Positions 61,526 to 64,000 of a stretch of DNA of 64,000 nucleotides are shown here, piece by piece. This DNA is from Reyranella sp. (GTDB lineage Bacteria; Pseudomonadota; Alphaproteobacteria; Reyranellales; Reyranellaceae): contig JAKFVH010000248.1 in assembly GCA_021732285.1 (NCBI GenBank), positions 19,733 to 83,732 of the forward strand, written 5' to 3'. Each line of letters starts with the position of its first letter. Position 1 is the first letter of the stretch. A model generated the notes under the pieces. The model saw nothing but the letters and a program-made list of their open reading frames with translations, had not been told where the DNA came from and did no database searches. The position numbers were made by a program, and so were the translations under genes.

Positions 61526-62782
61526 TCACCAGCCCTTGTAAGGCAGGACGATCTGCGCGGTGGCCCGATCCTTGGGCCAGATCGCGACGTACTGGCCGCC
61601 GCGCATCTGGGTGATCAGGGTCGACGCCAGGATGTTCTGGCCCTTGTCGTCGAACTTCACGCCTTCGTAGCCGGTCACCATCTGGCTGGCCGGCAGGTTG
61701 GTGGCCTTGAGCGCGTCGCGGATCTTGGCCGGATCGGTCGAGCCCGCGCGGTTGATGGCGTCGGCCATCACCAGGAAGCCCTGCAGGCCGCGCGCCGAGA
61801 CGTCGTCGAGACTGTCGCCGCCGGTCTTCTTCTTGTAGAGCTCGTTGAACAGCTCCGGCACGCTGCCCGGCTTGCCGCCGGCGAAGGTCGAACGATTCAC
61901 GAGACCCTCGACCGAGCCGCCCAGGCTCTTCACGAAGGCCGGATCGTTGAAGCCGGCATTGTCGGCGATCATGATCGCCGGCTTCCAGCCGAGCTCCTTC
62001 ATCGTCTTGGTGTAGAGGATCGCGTCCGACGTGTAGGAAATGAAGATCGCAACGTCGGGGTTCTTCTCCTTGAGCTGCAGCACCTGCGGCTGCACGTCGC
62101 TCGAGTTGGCCGAGTAGGCGATCTTCTGCGTGACCGGCAGGCCGTCCTTGGCGAACTGCTCGGCGATGACGCTGGCGACCGAGTTGCCGTACTCGGTGTT
62201 CTCATGCACCAGCGCGACCGAGCCGACCTTCTGGCCGGCCGCCTTCTGCTCCCTGAGGAAGGTCGAATAGGCGCGCGCGAAGTCGATGGCGACCGGCGTG
62301 GTGCGGAAGAACCACTTGAAGCCGCGCTCGGTGAGATTGGCCGCGACGGATTCGGCGGTGAGGAAGGGAATGCCGTGGCGCTCGGCGATGGCGCTCGCGG
62401 TGACGGTGATGCCCGATTGATAGGCGCCGATGATGGCCGCCACCTTCTCTTCCGAGATCAGGCGCAGCGCCTGGTTCTGGCCGGCCGCCGGCGTGCCCTG
62501 GTTGTCGGCGAAGATGAGCTGGATCTTGGCGCCACCCAGGCCCGACAGGCCGCCGCCCTTGGCGATCGGCATGATCTTGGCGAGCTCGGCATTGCCGTTG
62601 TTGACCACGTCGGCGCCGACTTCGATCGCCATCTTGGAGTAGTTGCCGGCACTCGCCGAGTTGCCGCTCAGCGGATAGATGACGCCGATCTTGACCGGCT
62701 GCTGAGCCGCCGCACCTGTCACCACACCCAGCGCAGCGAGAGCAGCGGCGCCCGCGAAAACGCGTCGCGTCATGTTGTCCAT
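61526..62782 (-). CDS. Periplasmic substrate-binding protein, LivK/Peripla_BP_6 type
   Basis: 418 residues from the ATG at 62782, with GGGAG seven bases upstream. The N-terminus NMTRRVFAGAAALAALG is Tat-like with cleavage near GAAAQQ. VKIGVIYPLSGNSASAG opens the mature fold. The class binds amino acids, amides or aromatic acids. Genomic neighbours (an enolase-superfamily enzyme) suggest a carboxylic acid or sugar acid is possible. Confidence 0.88.
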   Translation of the reverse strand: MDNMTRRVFAGAAALAALGVVTGAAAQQPVKIGVIYPLSGNSASAGNYSKMAIEVGADVVNNGNAELAKIMPIAKGGGLSGLGGAKIQLIFADNQGTPAAGQNQALRLISEEKVAAIIGAYQSGITVTASAIAERHGIPFLTAESVAANLTERGFKWFFRTTPVAIDFARAYSTFLREQKAAGQKVGSVALVHENTEYGNSVASVIAEQFAKDGLPVTQKIAYSANSSDVQPQVLQLKEKNPDVAIFISYTSDAILYTKTMKELGWKPAIMIADNAGFNDPAFVKSLGGSVEGLVNRSTFAGGKPGSVPELFNELYKKKTGGDSLDDVSARGLQGFLVMADAINRAGSTDPAKIRDALKATNLPASQMVTGYEGVKFDDKGQNILASTLITQMRGGQYVAIWPKDRATAQIVLPYKGW

Positions 62783-62839
62783 ATGCAATCTCCCAGTGGC
62801 CTGATTTCTTGACGGAAACACTGGCACGACCGGGGTCGA

Positions 62840-63976
62840 TCAGCAAACGCGATAGCGCTCCACGACATCACGATCGAGCTCGACGCCGAGTCCCGGACCG
62901 TCGGGCAACAGGATGTGGCCGGCCTCCAGCGTCAGCGGCTTTTTAAGCACCTGCGTACGCAGTGCATTGTCGCTCATGTCGTACTCGAGCATCAGCGGAT
63001 GCGGCGGATGGTCGGTGTGCGGCGTGTTGGGCAAGGAGGCGATGAAGTGGCAGGCGGTCGCGAGCCCAATGGCGCCACCCCAGACGTGCGGCGCCACGCG
63101 CAGGTTCTGGGCGTGCGCCAGGGTGGCGATGCGTCTCGCCTCGGTGAGACCGCCGGTGCCGGGCACCGAGGGCTGCACAATGTCGATGCAGCGGCCGTCG
63201 ATCAGGGCGCGGAAGTCGCGCACCGTGTGATGCGCCTCGCCGGCGGCGATCGGGATCGGCGAGCGCAGGCGAAGCTCAGCGTAGCCGCGCAGGTCGCCCG
63301 GCGGCAGCGGCTCCTCGATCCAATGCACGGCAAAGGGTTCGACGGCCCGCGCACATTCCAGCGCCACGTCGGCCGTGTAGGCGCCGTTGATGTCGACCAT
63401 CAGGAGCTTGTCCGGACCCAACGCCTCGCGGGCGCGGCGCACGCGTGAAACATCGTCCTTGATGCCGCGGCCGATCTTGATCTTGGCACCGGCATAGGGA
63501 TGGCCGGCGGCCTCGGCCAGCATGTGGTCGAGCTGGCGGTCGGGATCGCTGGAGAAGAAGCCGGTCGAGGCGTAGGCCGGGATGCGTGTCGTGGCGCAGC
63601 CGCCTATGAGGTCGCAGACGCGGACGCCGAAGCCGCGGGCGATGGCATCCCATAGCGCCACGTTGATGGCGGCGAGGCAGGCGGTGAGCTGGTTGCCGAC
63701 GCCCAGGTGATACATGGCGTTGCGCACGCGCGCCTCGACATGGTCGAAGTCGAAGATGCTCTTGCCGACGAACAGCGGCTCGACCATGCGGAAGTATTCC
63801 GCCGTCACCAGGGGATTGCCGAACGCCTCGCCGATGCCCACGACGCCGGCACCGGTCTCGACCTCGACCAGCCCGCCCTGGCGGCGAAAGCCGCCGCCGC
63901 GCGACATGCCATAGGCCTTCTCCGGTGCGAAGGCATATTCCAGGCCGATGAAGGTGAGGCGCTTGATGACGGGCAT
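62840..63976 (-). CDS. Mandelate racemase / muconate lactonizing enzyme-family protein
   Basis: 378 residues. Enolase superfamily: KIKIGRG provides the K-x-K bases near 168, metal ligands are in VDINGAY, WIEEPLPP and AAGEAHH, and the second base His is in APHVWGGAIG. These enzymes abstract the alpha proton of carboxylates, giving racemisation, dehydration or lactonisation. First gene upstream of the binding protein (57-base gap), same strand, so it probably acts on the transported compound. Confidence 0.88.
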   Translation of the reverse strand: MPVIKRLTFIGLEYAFAPEKAYGMSRGGGFRRQGGLVEVETGAGVVGIGEAFGNPLVTAEYFRMVEPLFVGKSIFDFDHVEARVRNAMYHLGVGNQLTACLAAINVALWDAIARGFGVRVCDLIGGCATTRIPAYASTGFFSSDPDRQLDHMLAEAAGHPYAGAKIKIGRGIKDDVSRVRRAREALGPDKLLMVDINGAYTADVALECARAVEPFAVHWIEEPLPPGDLRGYAELRLRSPIPIAAGEAHHTVRDFRALIDGRCIDIVQPSVPGTGGLTEARRIATLAHAQNLRVAPHVWGGAIGLATACHFIASLPNTPHTDHPPHPLMLEYDMSDNALRTQVLKKPLTLEAGHILLPDGPGLGVELDRDVVERYRVC

Positions 63977-64000
63977 GACGGGCTCGCTGAGTCTTCCTCC

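Overview
The window is a stretch of a GC-rich (roughly two-thirds G+C by eye) bacterial chromosome, most likely from an alphaproteobacterium. The case rests on the aerobic cobalamin gene set (cobG, cobN, cobE, cobW, bluB), a ROK-type kinase of a layout I associate with Rhizobiales, an HWE histidine kinase with a single-receiver partner, and Omp25-like plus OprB-like porins. A Reyranella-like or Bradyrhizobium-like lineage would fit, but no 16S rRNA or other phylogenetic marker is present, so the genus is a guess. No tRNA, rRNA, CRISPR, insertion sequence or prophage was seen.

Region by region. 0-5 kb: the 3' part of a secreted multidomain chitinase-like protein (Calx-beta, CBM2, FN3, GH18) facing a large sedolisin peptidase with a DUF4114 tail, then a small membrane protein. 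5-13 kb: a GMC oxidoreductase with an esterase, a circularly rearranged ROK kinase, a hemerythrin-like protein, and a three-gene luciferase-like monooxygenase/alkylhydroperoxidase set. 12.5-18.4 kb: a cobalamin uptake operon (methyltransferase, btuB, btuF, btuC, btuD) headed by a cobalamin riboswitch. 18.5-33.4 kb: a second cobalamin riboswitch heads a run of 14 genes on the minus strand: hupE, a DUF1636 ferredoxin-like gene, cobW, cobN, cobG, cobH, cobI, cobJ, cobL, cobE, cobM, cobA, cobB, bluB. cobK lies inside this run on the opposite strand. 33.5-37.6 kb: cobO-cobQ, cbiB and cobC, all overlapping or abutting.

37.5-46.6 kb: selO, two closely related double-barrel porins in opposite orientation, a histone-deacetylase-like amidohydrolase, an MgtC-type protein, two small genes not previously marked as obvious, and a CsoR/FrmR-type regulator with a recognisable operator. 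46.7-51.7 kb: a signalling operon with a membrane class III nucleotide cyclase, a lone receiver and an HWE histidine kinase. 51.7-58.2 kb: aquaporin and a peptide-type ABC importer in the order A-D-F-B-C. 58.2-64 kb: a branched-chain-amino-acid-type ABC importer (livF-G-M-H-K) with an enolase-superfamily enzyme.

The centre of interest is the cobalamin region. Cobalt entry (HupE, CobW, CobN), the corrin ring methylations, lower-ligand synthesis (BluB), adenosylation (CobO), amidation (CobB, CobQ), aminopropanol attachment (CobC, CbiB) and finished-vitamin import (BtuBFCD) are packed into about 25 kb with almost no spacing, and two pairs of opposed genes appear to share a single CATG for both start codons. 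cobF, cobS, cobT, cobU/P and cobV are not in the window.

A second theme is dispersed palindromic repeats of at least three types, placed mostly at gene ends but in two cases inside operons.
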